NCBI RefSeq assembly: GCF_039939195.1
Contig: NZ_JBDUUH010000004.1
Coordinates: forward strand, 186,001-250,000
DNA from: Foliimonas ilicis
GTDB taxonomy: Bacteria; Pseudomonadota; Alphaproteobacteria; Rhizobiales; Rhizobiaceae
Direction: 5' to 3'
Length of the DNA stretch: 64,000 nucleotides
Within the stretch, counting starts at the first letter, position 1, and each line of letters begins with the position of its first letter. A model generated the notes under the pieces. It ran no database searches. It saw only the letters and a program-made list of their open reading frames with translations, and was not told where the DNA came from. Positions 18,366 to 26,940 of this stretch are shown here, piece by piece. The translations under genes and the position numbers were made by a program.

Positions 18366-19768
18366 CCGTATTTTCAAGGCGCGGCGCATGTCCCGCACTT
18401 TCTGCGCCGATGCAGACCGGCGACGGGCTTCTCGTCCGGCTTAATCCAATCACGCAAGGATTGCCGCCCAAGACTCTGATAGGACTCTGCAAATCCGCCC
18501 TGCGACACGGCAATGGCATCATCGAGGTAACGGCGCGCGGCAGCGTTCAAATTCGCGGACTGACCGAGACAAGCGCACCGCTTCTGGCGGAAGAAGTGGA
18601 TGCATTGGGGATTTCCGTGCGCACAGGCGTTCCCGTCGAAACCGGACCGCTGGCCGGTCTCGATCCATCCGAAACCGCAGACCCGACGCCACTTGCGGAA
18701 AGCATCCGCGCCGCCATTACAGAGCGCGACCTTTCCGAACGTCTTGGCCCGAAAGTATCGGTCGTGGTCGATGGCGGTGGTCAGTTCGGCATGGACAGTG
18801 TGCAGGCCGACATTCGACTGACTGCGGATGGCGATATATGGCAGCTTTCCATCGCAGGCGATGCAGGTACGGCGACTTTCCTTCGAAGCGTATCGACCGA
18901 AGACGCCCCGACAGCAGCCATCTCGATCCTCGAAAGCATCGCCGAGCGCGGTCGCGACGCGCGAGCACGCGATCTAATTTCTCAGAACGTTTTGGGCATA
19001 CTCACAAACGGCCCCTCATCCCCCTGCCGGGACCTTCTCCCCGCCTGCGGGGAGAAGAATGAAGCTCAAGCGTCGCGGACAACCTCCTTCTCCCCGCCTG
19101 CGGGGAGAAGGTCCCGGCAGGGGGATGAGGGGCAAATTGCAAAGCTAGGCATCGTCGATCTGGGCACCCAAGCCCACGCCCTATCCATCGCCCTGCCCTA
19201 TGGCAGCGTGACTGCCGAAACGCTCATCGCAATCTGCGACGCAGCGGCGAAACACGGCGCATCCGAAATCCGGCCCGCCTTGCAACGTCGCCTCCTCATC
19301 CTCGGCCTCTCCACCAACACCTGCGCCACCCTCCAAACCGAATCGGCAACGCTCGGCTTCATCACCGACGCTTCCGACCCCCGCCGCAGCATCGCCGCGT
19401 GCCCCGGCGCACCGGCCTGCGCATCGGGCCAAATCGAAACACGCGAAATCGCCGAACGCATAGCCGAACAATCCGGCGATGTGCTCGATCCCTCCGTCAC
19501 GCTCCACATTTCCGGCTGCGCCAAGGGCTGCGCGCACCCCGCTTCATCTGCGCTTACCATCGTCGGCGGCGAAAACGGGGCCGGTTTTGTCGTCTGCGGA
19601 ACGGCAAAAGGGCTTCCCGCATCCTATACGCCGCGATATGAACCCGCCGACGGATTTGGTCGCGTGGCGAAACTGATCCGCATGCAGCGCAGCGCAGGGG
19701 AAACCACGGTCGCGACGCTCGCAAAAATCGGTGCCGCCCGCCTCGCCGCTGCCTTCAGACAAGGATGA
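18362..19768 (+). CDS. cobG: Precorrin-3B synthase CobG, with in-frame palindromic insertion
   Basis: Oxygen-dependent enzyme making precorrin-3B, the step that defines the aerobic B12 route. The 468-residue protein has the sulfite/nitrite-reductase-like architecture with the cluster cysteines in CPGAPAC and GCAKGCAHP in the C-terminal half. Residues about 217-257 are the translation of a 123-base palindrome (19011-19133) that sits in the linker between the two repeated halves. Because 123 is a multiple of three the frame continues. The start overlaps the cobN stop and the stop overlaps cobH, as expected for a coupled operon. Confidence 0.93.
   Translation: MTVFSRRGACPALSAPMQTGDGLLVRLNPITQGLPPKTLIGLCKSALRHGNGIIEVTARGSVQIRGLTETSAPLLAEEVDALGISVRTGVPVETGPLAGLDPSETADPTPLAESIRAAITERDLSERLGPKVSVVVDGGGQFGMDSVQADIRLTADGDIWQLSIAGDAGTATFLRSVSTEDAPTAAISILESIAERGRDARARDLISQNVLGILTNGPSSPCRDLLPACGEKNEAQASRTTSFSPPAGRRSRQGDEGQIAKLGIVDLGTQAHALSIALPYGSVTAETLIAICDAAAKHGASEIRPALQRRLLILGLSTNTCATLQTESATLGFITDASDPRRSIAACPGAPACASGQIETREIAERIAEQSGDVLDPSVTLHISGCAKGCAHPASSALTIVGGENGAGFVVCGTAKGLPASYTPRYEPADGFGRVAKLIRMQRSAGETTVATLAKIGAARLAAAFRQG
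19011..19133. repeat. Palindromic repeat inserted inside cobG
   Basis: Two 47-base arms (19011-19057 and 19087-19133) that are reverse complements except in the loops. Each arm carries its own small hairpin, CTTCTCCCC-GCCTGC-GGGGAGAAG. The outer ends read GCCCCTCATCCCCCTGCCGG and its complement. The sequence differs from the cobN element, so this is a second repeat family. Confidence 0.9.
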
Positions 19769-20403
19769 CGATGTCCGCTTACGACTATATTCACGACGGA
19801 AATGCGATCTACGAAAAATCCTTCGCCATCATTCGCGCCGAGGCCGACCTTTCCCGCTTTTCCGAGGCCGAATCCGATGTTGCGATCCGCATGATCCATG
19901 CCTGCGGCGTGGTCGAGGCCGCACAGTATTTCGTGTTTTCGGAAGGCTTCGTGTCGGCGGCTAGAACGGCCCTGCAAAACGGCGCGCCGATTTTCTGCGA
20001 CGCAGAAATGGTGTCGCGCGGCGTCACCCATGCGCGTCTGCCTGCCAATAATGAGGTGATTTGCACGTTGCGCGACCCGAAAACGCCGGAAATCGCCAGG
20101 GAAATCGGCAATACCCGCTCTGCCGCCGCGATGCATTTGTGGGGTGAGCGCATGGGCGGCGCGGTCGTCGCCATCGGCAATGCACCGACTGCTTTGTTCT
20201 ACCTTCTGGAAATGCTACGCGACGGCGCGCCGAAACCTGCCGCCATCATCGGCATGCCGGTAGGCTTCGTCGGCGCGGCGGAATCGAAGGACGCACTGGC
20301 TGAAAACAGTTTCGGCGTTCCCTTCGCCATCGTGCGCGGTCGCATGGGCGGCAGCGCCATGACCGCCGCAGCGGTCAATTCACTTGCGAGGCCGGGTCTT
20401 TGA
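19765..20403 (+). CDS. cobH: Precorrin-8X methylmutase CobH
   Basis: Moves the C11 methyl group to C12, converting precorrin-8X to hydrogenobyrinic acid. The 212-residue product has the family segments SFAIIRAEADLSRF, the catalytic-histidine region RGVTHARLPANNEVICTLRDP and IGMPVGFVGAAESKDAL. The gene opens ATGACGATG and overlaps the cobG stop; the second ATG two codons later is an equally possible start. The 3' end overlaps cobI. Confidence 0.96.
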   Translation: MTMSAYDYIHDGNAIYEKSFAIIRAEADLSRFSEAESDVAIRMIHACGVVEAAQYFVFSEGFVSAARTALQNGAPIFCDAEMVSRGVTHARLPANNEVICTLRDPKTPEIAREIGNTRSAAAMHLWGERMGGAVVAIGNAPTALFYLLEMLRDGAPKPAAIIGMPVGFVGAAESKDALAENSFGVPFAIVRGRMGGSAMTAAAVNSLARPGL

Positions 20404-21149
20404 ACGCTGTGCCAACAGGCCGTTTGATCGGCGTCGGAACAGGCCCCGGCGACCCGGAGCTTTTGACGCTGAAAGCCGTTCGCGCGCTGGGCGAAGCCGA
20501 TGTGATCGCGCATTTTGCAAAACGCGGCAACAATGGGAATGCCCGCGCAATCATCGGCGCGCATCTGAAGCCCGGCATAATCGAATTGCCCCTGCTTTAT
20601 CCAGTCACCACCGAAATCGATAAAAACCACGACGATTACCGCACGGCGATCAACGGTTTTTATGAAGAATCCGCGCAGGCCGTGGCAGAGCATCTGACTG
20701 CCGGTCGCACGGTCGCTGTGTTGAGCGAAGGCGATCCGCTGTTTTACGGCTCCTACATGCATTTGCATGTCAGGCTTTCAGGACGTTTCCCGACCGAAGT
20801 TATCCCCGGTGTCACGGCCATGTCCGGCTGCTGGTCGCAGACCGGCCTGCCCATTGTACAAGGCGACGATGTGCTGAGCGTCCTTCCCGGCACGATGGCC
20901 GAGTTCGAACTGACGCGCCGCCTGTCCGACACGGATGCGGCAGTCATCATGAAGGTCGGCCGCAACCTGCCGAAAATCCGGCGCGCACTGGAGGCTGCTG
21001 GAAAGCTGGGACAGGCGATCTATGTCGAGCGCGGTACGATGGCGAATACCGTCTCCACGCCGCTTGCCGACAAGGCCGACGACACAGCGCCTTACTTTTC
21101 CATCGTGCTTGTGCCCGGCTGGGCAGGTAAGCCGGAGAGCTTGACATGA
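20400..21149 (+). CDS. cobI: Precorrin-2 C20-methyltransferase CobI
   Basis: SAM-dependent methyltransferase acting at C20 of precorrin-2, 249 residues. The tetrapyrrole methylase motif GVGTGPGDPELLTLKAV opens the protein, followed by LSEGDPLFYGSYMHL and the proline-rich VIPGVTAMSGC. It starts with TTG at 20400, overlapping the cobH TGA, and the stop overlaps the cobJ ATG (ATGA). Tight overlaps on both ends show translational coupling. Confidence 0.96.
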   Translation: MNAVPTGRLIGVGTGPGDPELLTLKAVRALGEADVIAHFAKRGNNGNARAIIGAHLKPGIIELPLLYPVTTEIDKNHDDYRTAINGFYEESAQAVAEHLTAGRTVAVLSEGDPLFYGSYMHLHVRLSGRFPTEVIPGVTAMSGCWSQTGLPIVQGDDVLSVLPGTMAEFELTRRLSDTDAAVIMKVGRNLPKIRRALEAAGKLGQAIYVERGTMANTVSTPLADKADDTAPYFSIVLVPGWAGKPESLT

Positions 21150-21910
21150 GCGGCACCTTAACCGTCATCGGTCTGGGGCCGGGAAATATAGACCAGATCA
21201 CGCCGCAAGCCGCAAAAGCTGCTCAGGAGGCCGAGTTTTTCTTCGGATACGGACCCTACCTCGACCGCCTGTCGCTGCGCCCGGACCAGACGCGTCTTGC
21301 CTCCGACAATCGCGAAGAACTCGCCCGCGCCAATGCCGCGCTCGAAAAAGCAGCGGGCGGCGCTAAAGTCGCAGTCATTTCCGGCGGCGATCCCGGTGTC
21401 TTTGCAATGGCTGCCGCAATCTGTGAGGCAATCGAGGCAGGCCCGGCAGAATGGCGCGACATCGATCTGCAAATCATCCCCGGCGTGACCGCGATGCTGG
21501 CCGTGGCAGCCCGCATCGGCGCACCACTCGGACATGATTTCTGCGCGATTTCGCTTTCCGACAATCTGAAGCCTTGGGAAATCATCGAAAACCGGCTCGA
21601 AGCCGCTGCGCGCGCCGGGTTCGTCATCGCGCTCTACAATCCGATCAGCAAGGCGCGTCCGTGGCAACTTGGCAAGGCGTTCGAGATTTTGCGCCAGACG
21701 CTGCCTGCAACGACGCCAGTCATTTTCGGCCGTGCCGCAGGCCGCCCGGACGAGCGCATCGCCGTCGCGCCTCTTGGCGAAGCGGATGCCGCCAACGCCG
21801 ATATGGCAACCTGCGTCATCATCGGCTCGCCGGAAACCCGCATCATCGAGCGCGGCGAGCGCCCAAGCCTCGTTTACACGCCGCGCTTTTTGGCAGGCCC
21901 GAACGCATGA
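21146..21910 (+). CDS. cobJ: Precorrin-3B C17-methyltransferase CobJ
   Basis: Methylates C17 of precorrin-3B with ring contraction, giving precorrin-4. The 254-residue product has the methylase motif GLGPGNIDQITPQA, the GYGPYLDRL signature of this subfamily and VISGGDPGVFAMAA. Its last 37 bases overlap the convergent 3' end of cobK, so both stops lie within each other's coding sequence. Confidence 0.96.
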   Translation: MSGTLTVIGLGPGNIDQITPQAAKAAQEAEFFFGYGPYLDRLSLRPDQTRLASDNREELARANAALEKAAGGAKVAVISGGDPGVFAMAAAICEAIEAGPAEWRDIDLQIIPGVTAMLAVAARIGAPLGHDFCAISLSDNLKPWEIIENRLEAAARAGFVIALYNPISKARPWQLGKAFEILRQTLPATTPVIFGRAAGRPDERIAVAPLGEADAANADMATCVIIGSPETRIIERGERPSLVYTPRFLAGPNA

Positions 21911-22641
21911 TCGATGAGCGCCATCACCTCGGCGACGTTTTTGCCGGACGGCGTTTCGGGCAAATCCGGTCTACGAAACAAAATCACACTTATGCCAAGC
22001 AGACGCGCGGCAGCAATCTTGCCGTAGGTGGCGCTCCCGCCGCTGTTTTTGGCGACGATGGCATCGATGCCGCGACCTTTCAGAAGCGTCAGTTCAACCG
22101 CCTCTTGAAAAGGCCCGCGGTCGAGAATGTATTCGGCGTTCGGCACGTTGAGCGGCGGCTCGATCGGGTCGACGCTGCGAATGACATAGGAATGCTGCGG
22201 CGCTTGCGAGAATTGCGCGACTTCCTGCCGTCCGAGCGCCAAAAATGCATGGCGCGGCGCATCGCCCAGCGCCTCTATCGCACCCGATGCGTCGTCAACG
22301 AGCGTCCAGCGGTCGCCTTGAACCTGCTCCCAGGCAGGTCGGCGCAGCGCAATGATCGGCACATCGCTGATGCGCGAAGCCTCCGCTGCATTGCGCGAAA
22401 TCTGCGCGGCATAAGGGTGCGTCGCGTCAATCAGCAGGTCGATTTTTTCGGTTTGGAGGTAGGTCGCGAGCCCGTCAGCCCCGCCAAAACCGCCGCTTCG
22501 AACCGGAACAGGGTGATCGACCGGTTTTTCGGTGCGTCCGGCGAGCGAGAGCGTCACGTCGAATTCTGCGCGTTCGGAAAGCTTGCCCGCAAGCAAACGC
22601 GCTTCGATCGTGCCGCCCAGAATGAGAATGCGGTGGGTCAT
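21874..22641 (-). CDS. cobK: Precorrin-6A reductase CobK
   Basis: NADPH-dependent reductase converting precorrin-6A to precorrin-6B, 255 residues. The nucleotide-binding opening ILILGGTIEARLLAGKL, DATHPYAAQISRNA and AKNSGGSATYGKIAAARLLG are typical of CobK/CbiJ. It is on the minus strand, opposite to its neighbours. The start is ATG at 22641, or the adjoining ATG at 22644; this shares bases with the cobL start (sequence CATCATG). The 3' end overlaps cobJ. There is no space for a separate upstream promoter, so it must be transcribed from within cobL. Confidence 0.95.
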   Translation of the reverse strand: MTHRILILGGTIEARLLAGKLSERAEFDVTLSLAGRTEKPVDHPVPVRSGGFGGADGLATYLQTEKIDLLIDATHPYAAQISRNAAEASRISDVPIIALRRPAWEQVQGDRWTLVDDASGAIEALGDAPRHAFLALGRQEVAQFSQAPQHSYVIRSVDPIEPPLNVPNAEYILDRGPFQEAVELTLLKGRGIDAIVAKNSGGSATYGKIAAARLLGISVILFRRPDLPETPSGKNVAEVMALIDHAFGPAKKRGV

Positions 22642-22642
22642 C

Positions 22643-23875
22643 ATGCCTGCTGAAAAACGGAGCGCCGGTGATCGCTGGCTGACAATCGTTGGCATTGGAG
22701 AAGACGGTTTAGCCGGTCTTGGCGACGCGGCCAAGCAGGCGATTGGCGAGGCCGAGATCGTCTTCGGCGGCAAGCGCCACCTTGAACTCGCGGCAGACGC
22801 GATTTCCGGCGAAGCGCGGGCATGGCCAAGCCCGTTCGACGCGGCGATGCGCGACGTGCTGGCACTTCGCGGCAGACGGATTTGCGTGCTCGCCTCAGGC
22901 GATCCGTTTTTCCACGGCGTAGGCGTAACACTGTCCCGGCATGTTCCTGCATCCGAAATGCACGTCTTTCCCTCGCCCTCCTCCATGTCGCTTGCCGCGG
23001 CACGGCTTGGATGGGCGCTACAGGATGTCGAGCAAATCTCGCTGCATGGACGGCCCATCGATCTTATCCGGCCACTTCTTCACACAAAGACGCGCATTCT
23101 CGCGCTCACGTCGGATGCGGACGGTCCCGCAGCAATTGCAGCGCTTCTTGCTGAAAACGGCTTCGGCCAGTCGCGCCTCTCGGTTATGGAAGCCTTGGGC
23201 GGTGAAAACGAGAACATCCGAAGCGCCACCGCCTTCAGCTTCGATCTGAAAAACATCAATCCGCTCAATATCTTGGCGATCGAAGTGGAATCAGAATCGC
23301 AAGCGCGAATCCTGCCGCTGACATCCGGCCTGCCCGACGATCTTTTCGAGAATGACGGTCAGCTCACCAAGCGTGAAACCCGCGCCGTCACGCTTTCATC
23401 GCTGGCTCCGAGGCGCGGCGAACTTCTATGGGATATCGGCGCTGGCGCAGGCTCGATCTGTATCGAATGGATGCTCGCCCACCCCTCCATGCGCGCAATC
23501 GCAATTGAATCCGTACCAGATCGCGCGGCGCGCATCAGGCGCAACGCCGGCACCTGCGGCGTCCCTAGCCTCACCCTCGTCGAAGGAACAGCCCCTCAAG
23601 CGCTCGCTGGACTTGAACAACCCGACGCGATTTTCATCGGCGGCGGCGGCAGCGAAGCAGGCGTTCTGGATGCCGCAATCGATGTGCTCGGCTCAGGCGG
23701 CAGGCTCGTTGCAAACGCGGTCACGCTGGAAATGGAACAATTGCTTCTCGCGCAACATGCGGCGCGCGGCGGCGAACTTCTGCGCCTCTCAGTTTCCCGC
23801 ACAGTTCCGGTCGGCGCGATGCATGGCTGGCGTCCCGCAATGCCGGTAACGCAATGGGTTTGGGTGAAGCCATGA
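22643..23875 (+). CDS. cobL: Precorrin-6B C5,15-methyltransferase (decarboxylating) CobL
   Basis: Bifunctional enzyme methylating C5 and C15 and decarboxylating C12. The 410-residue protein is a fusion: residues 1-210 are CbiE-like (WLTIVGIGEDGLAGLG, VLASGDPFFHGVG), and residues 235-410 are CbiT-like with the SAM site LLWDIGAGAGSICIEW. The ATG at 22643 gives the normal family length; an open frame continues upstream but that is the antisense of cobK. It starts back-to-back with cobK and its stop overlaps the cobE start. Confidence 0.95.
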   Translation: MPAEKRSAGDRWLTIVGIGEDGLAGLGDAAKQAIGEAEIVFGGKRHLELAADAISGEARAWPSPFDAAMRDVLALRGRRICVLASGDPFFHGVGVTLSRHVPASEMHVFPSPSSMSLAAARLGWALQDVEQISLHGRPIDLIRPLLHTKTRILALTSDADGPAAIAALLAENGFGQSRLSVMEALGGENENIRSATAFSFDLKNINPLNILAIEVESESQARILPLTSGLPDDLFENDGQLTKRETRAVTLSSLAPRRGELLWDIGAGAGSICIEWMLAHPSMRAIAIESVPDRAARIRRNAGTCGVPSLTLVEGTAPQALAGLEQPDAIFIGGGGSEAGVLDAAIDVLGSGGRLVANAVTLEMEQLLLAQHAARGGELLRLSVSRTVPVGAMHGWRPAMPVTQWVWVKP

Positions 23876-24258
23876 TCGTTGCAGGAATCGGTTGCCGCAA
23901 AGGCGCGACTGAACACGAAGTTCTGGCTGCAACTCACGCGGCTCTATCCACCCACTGCCTCGCCAGCACGCGACTTTCAGCACTCGCGACCATTCAGTTG
24001 AAAGCGCAGGAAACGGGCATCATCGCTGCCGCCAGGACACTCGCAAAACCGCTGCTGATCGCCAATGACGACGCGATTGCTGCCGTAGACGCCAAACTCC
24101 TCACCCGATCCGAGGCGTCCCTAAGCGCTGCTGGAACGCCATCAGTGTCCGAGGCATCGGCGCTTGCCATTGCAGGCAAAAATTCGCGTTTGCTTGGGCC
24201 TCGCCATGTCGAGGGCGACGTCACCTGCGCCATCGCTGTCAGCGGAGACGAGCCATGA
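23872..24258 (+). CDS. cobE: CobE / CbiG C-terminal-domain protein
   Basis: 128-residue protein matching the C-terminal domain of CbiG, known as CobE in aerobic producers. The opening VAGIGCRKGATEHEVLAATHAAL and the ending LLGPRHVEGDVTCAIAVSG are characteristic. Its exact role in the aerobic pathway is still unsettled; the N-terminal lactone-opening part of CbiG is absent. It overlaps cobL (ATGA) and cobM (ATGA) and is clearly part of the cobL-E-M run. Confidence 0.9.
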   Translation: MIVAGIGCRKGATEHEVLAATHAALSTHCLASTRLSALATIQLKAQETGIIAAARTLAKPLLIANDDAIAAVDAKLLTRSEASLSAAGTPSVSEASALAIAGKNSRLLGPRHVEGDVTCAIAVSGDEP

Positions 24259-25019
24259 CCGTCCATTTCATCGGCGCCGGACCGGGCGCTGCCGACCTCA
24301 TCACCGTGCGCGGCTCAAAATTGCTCGCCGCCTGCCCGGTCTGCCTCTATGCCGGCTCCATCGTGTCGCCCGAACTGCTGGATTACTGCCCGCCGAACGC
24401 GAAGCTGATCGATACTGCGCCGATGTCGCTGGACGAGATCGAGCGCGAATATGTGGCAGCGCATCAGGCCGGACAGGACGTCGCGCGGCTTCATTCCGGC
24501 GATCTTTCCGTCTGGAGCGCGGTTGCCGAGCAGATGCGCCGTCTGGAACGCAACGGCATTCCCTACACGCTGACGCCCGGCGTGCCATCCTTCGCCGCAG
24601 CAGCAGCAGCCCTTGGCCGCGAACTGACCATTCCCGAAGTCGCGCAAAGCCTTGTGCTGACGCGCATTTCGGGACGTGCTTCGCCCATGCCGCAAGCCGA
24701 GACGCTCAAAGCCTTCGGCGCGACCGGCGCGACGCTGGCGATCCATCTGGCGATCCACGCAATCGACCGCGTTGTCGCGGAACTCACGCCGCTTTACGGC
24801 GCGGACTGCCCCGTCGCCATCGTCTTTCGCGCTTCCTGGCCGGAAGAGCGCATCCTGCGCGGTACGCTCTCGAACATCGAGGCGATGCTTGCAGAAAACC
24901 CGATAGAGCGCACCGCGATCATTTTCGTCGGAAAGTCGCTGGCCGCCGAAGGATTTCGCGAAAGCTCGCTCTACGATGCCTATTATCAGCGCCGCTTCAG
25001 GGGGCGTGAGGGTCCATGA
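24255..25019 (+). CDS. cobM: Precorrin-4 C11-methyltransferase CobM
   Basis: SAM-dependent methyltransferase acting on C11 of precorrin-4, 254 residues. Visible are the opening VHFIGAGPGAADLITVRG, LHSGDLSVWSAVAEQ and TLTPGVPSFAAAAAALG, all typical of CobM/CbiF. The start overlaps the cobE stop. The final 34 bases overlap the convergent cbiD 3' end. Confidence 0.96.
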   Translation: MTVHFIGAGPGAADLITVRGSKLLAACPVCLYAGSIVSPELLDYCPPNAKLIDTAPMSLDEIEREYVAAHQAGQDVARLHSGDLSVWSAVAEQMRRLERNGIPYTLTPGVPSFAAAAAALGRELTIPEVAQSLVLTRISGRASPMPQAETLKAFGATGATLAIHLAIHAIDRVVAELTPLYGADCPVAIVFRASWPEERILRGTLSNIEAMLAENPIERTAIIFVGKSLAAEGFRESSLYDAYYQRRFRGREGP

Positions 25020-26101
25020 GCGGATGCGAAGGGCGCTTGCCCCATCAACTGGCCTTCACGGTCGAATATCAGGATTTCAAGTTCGATCTCCGGCGCGTTG
25101 AATGCGCCCGCCGCCGTTTGCCAGGCGCTTGCCGCTATCGCGTTTCCAATGTCCACGCCCTCCGCGACCGCAAGCTGAAACGCCTCGGCCACCATATTCG
25201 CAGAGCGTATCCGACCGACAAGATCGGCGCTGGCCCCGGCAGTCTCCGCGACATTTGCCAGAGCATCGAGATCCGCCGCGCCGCGCTTGGAATGAACGTC
25301 GAGCATGCCTTGGGCGAGCTTGGTCATCTTGGCGACGCCACCGGCAATCGTCACGCGCTGCACCGGATGCGCACGAATATATTTGACCATCCCGCCGACG
25401 AAATCGCCCATATCGATCAACTGCACCTCATGCAGATCGTGGAACTTCTGGACCGCCATTTCGGATGCGTTGCCCGTAGAGCCAGCGACATGGCTGAACC
25501 CCATAGCGCGCGCCACATCGATGCCGCGATGGATCGAGTGAATCCAGGCCGAGCAGGAATAGGGAATGACGATACCCGTCGTTCCCAGAATGGAAATGCC
25601 GCCAAGAATGCCCAATCGCGGGTTGAGCGTGCGTTGCGCCATTTCCTGCCCGCCCTCGACGGAAATTTCGACTTCGAAATCCACTGCATCTCCGGCGATC
25701 TCGCCAATCGCCTGAGCGATCATCTTGCGCGGCACGGGGTTGATCGCAGGCTCGCCGGGCGGGATCGGCAGACCGGGCCGCGTTACCAGCCCGACACCCT
25801 CACCGCGCTTGAAGATAATGCCGCTTCCGGCAGCACCCATTCGCACCGTGCTTGTGACCAGCGCGCCATGCGTGACATCCGGGTCGTCACCGGCATCCTT
25901 GATGATGCCGACCTGCGCTTCGCCATCGCGCAGTTCCCAATTGGCGAGCGCGAAAGCCGTAACATTGCCGCCGGGCAGCGTAATCTCGACCGGATCGGGG
26001 AAAACACCCGTCGCAAGTGCGGCGCACGCGGCCTTGGTGGCAGCGGTCGCGCATGCGCCGGTCGTCCATCCGCGCCTCAGTGGGCTTTCTTCTTCGCTCA
26101 T
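24986..26101 (-). CDS. cbiD: Cobalt-precorrin-5B C1-methyltransferase family protein CbiD
   Basis: 371-residue member of the CbiD family, which methylates C1 in the anaerobic pathway. Signatures are RRGWTTGACATAATKAA at the start, GGISILGTTGIVIPYS and SAWIHSIHRGIDVARA. It lies reversed inside a cluster that otherwise has aerobic enzymes (CobG, CobN). No cobF, the usual aerobic C1-methyltransferase/deacetylase, is in this window, so CbiD probably replaces its methylation step. It converges with cobM by 34 overlapping bases and diverges from cobA across 53 bases. Confidence 0.95.
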   Translation of the reverse strand: MSEEESPLRRGWTTGACATAATKAACAALATGVFPDPVEITLPGGNVTAFALANWELRDGEAQVGIIKDAGDDPDVTHGALVTSTVRMGAAGSGIIFKRGEGVGLVTRPGLPIPPGEPAINPVPRKMIAQAIGEIAGDAVDFEVEISVEGGQEMAQRTLNPRLGILGGISILGTTGIVIPYSCSAWIHSIHRGIDVARAMGFSHVAGSTGNASEMAVQKFHDLHEVQLIDMGDFVGGMVKYIRAHPVQRVTIAGGVAKMTKLAQGMLDVHSKRGAADLDALANVAETAGASADLVGRIRSANMVAEAFQLAVAEGVDIGNAIAASAWQTAAGAFNAPEIELEILIFDREGQLMGQAPFASAHGPSRPLKRR

Positions 26102-26154
26102 GATCCGTTCTATAGGCTTGCGCGAGCCCTACGTCATCGGCGAAAGCGGCATTC

Positions 26155-26940
26155 ATGAGTCTCGAAAAAGCAATCGCCCGCCTGAAATACACGCCGAAGA
26201 AACTCGAGCCCGGCCATGTGTGGCTTGCCGGTGCCGGTCCGGGCGATCCGGGACTGCTGACGCTCGATGTGCTTTCGGCGCTTTCCCAAGCCGACGCGCT
26301 GGTGCATGACGCGCTGGTGTCGCCCGAAATAGTCGACATCGCGAGCCAGGCCGAAAAATTCTTCGTCGGCAAGCGCGGCGGGCGGCTGTCGATCCCGCAG
26401 GGCGACATCAACGCTTTGCTGGTAAAGCTGGCCCGCGAGGGTCGCAAGGTCGTGCGGCTGAAGGGCGGGCACCCTTTCGTTTTCGGACGCGGCGCGGAGG
26501 AAGCGCTGGTGCTGACCCGCGAAAACATTCCCTGGCGCGTGCTTTCCGGCATCACTTCGGCGCTCGGCGGCCTTGCCTCGGCGGGCATTCCGGCCACTGT
26601 GCGCGGCGTCAACGGCGCGATCATCCTTGCCACCGGCTTTGCCGCCGCCTCGGACGACAGGCCGGACTGGACAGCGCTTGCTCGCACCGGCCAGCCCATC
26701 ATCATCTATATGGGCCTTACGCATATGGCCGACACGGTGGCGGACCTTATAGCGGGCGGGCTGCCGGCCGACACGCCGGCAGCGCTGGTCGAGAATGCCT
26801 CGCTGCCGCAGGAGCGCACGGTGACCGCGACGCTTCGCACGCTGGTCGAAACCGCCGCGCGCGCGAATGTCGTGTCGCCCGTCCTGATCGTTATCGGCGG
26901 CATCGTCTCGATGCGCGCAGAACTTTTGGGCCGCCCATGA
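26155..26940 (+). CDS. cobA: Uroporphyrinogen-III C-methyltransferase CobA
   Basis: Entry enzyme of the branch, adding methyls at C2 and C7 of uroporphyrinogen III to give precorrin-2. The 261-residue product has VWLAGAGPGDPGLLTLDVL, LKGGHPFVFGRGAEEA and GITSALGGLASAGIP. It is the short SUMT without the siroheme-forming domains. The stop overlaps the cobB start. It diverges from cbiD with a 53-base gap that may hold promoter elements. Confidence 0.96.
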   Translation: MSLEKAIARLKYTPKKLEPGHVWLAGAGPGDPGLLTLDVLSALSQADALVHDALVSPEIVDIASQAEKFFVGKRGGRLSIPQGDINALLVKLAREGRKVVRLKGGHPFVFGRGAEEALVLTRENIPWRVLSGITSALGGLASAGIPATVRGVNGAIILATGFAAASDDRPDWTALARTGQPIIIYMGLTHMADTVADLIAGGLPADTPAALVENASLPQERTVTATLRTLVETAARANVVSPVLIVIGGIVSMRAELLGRP

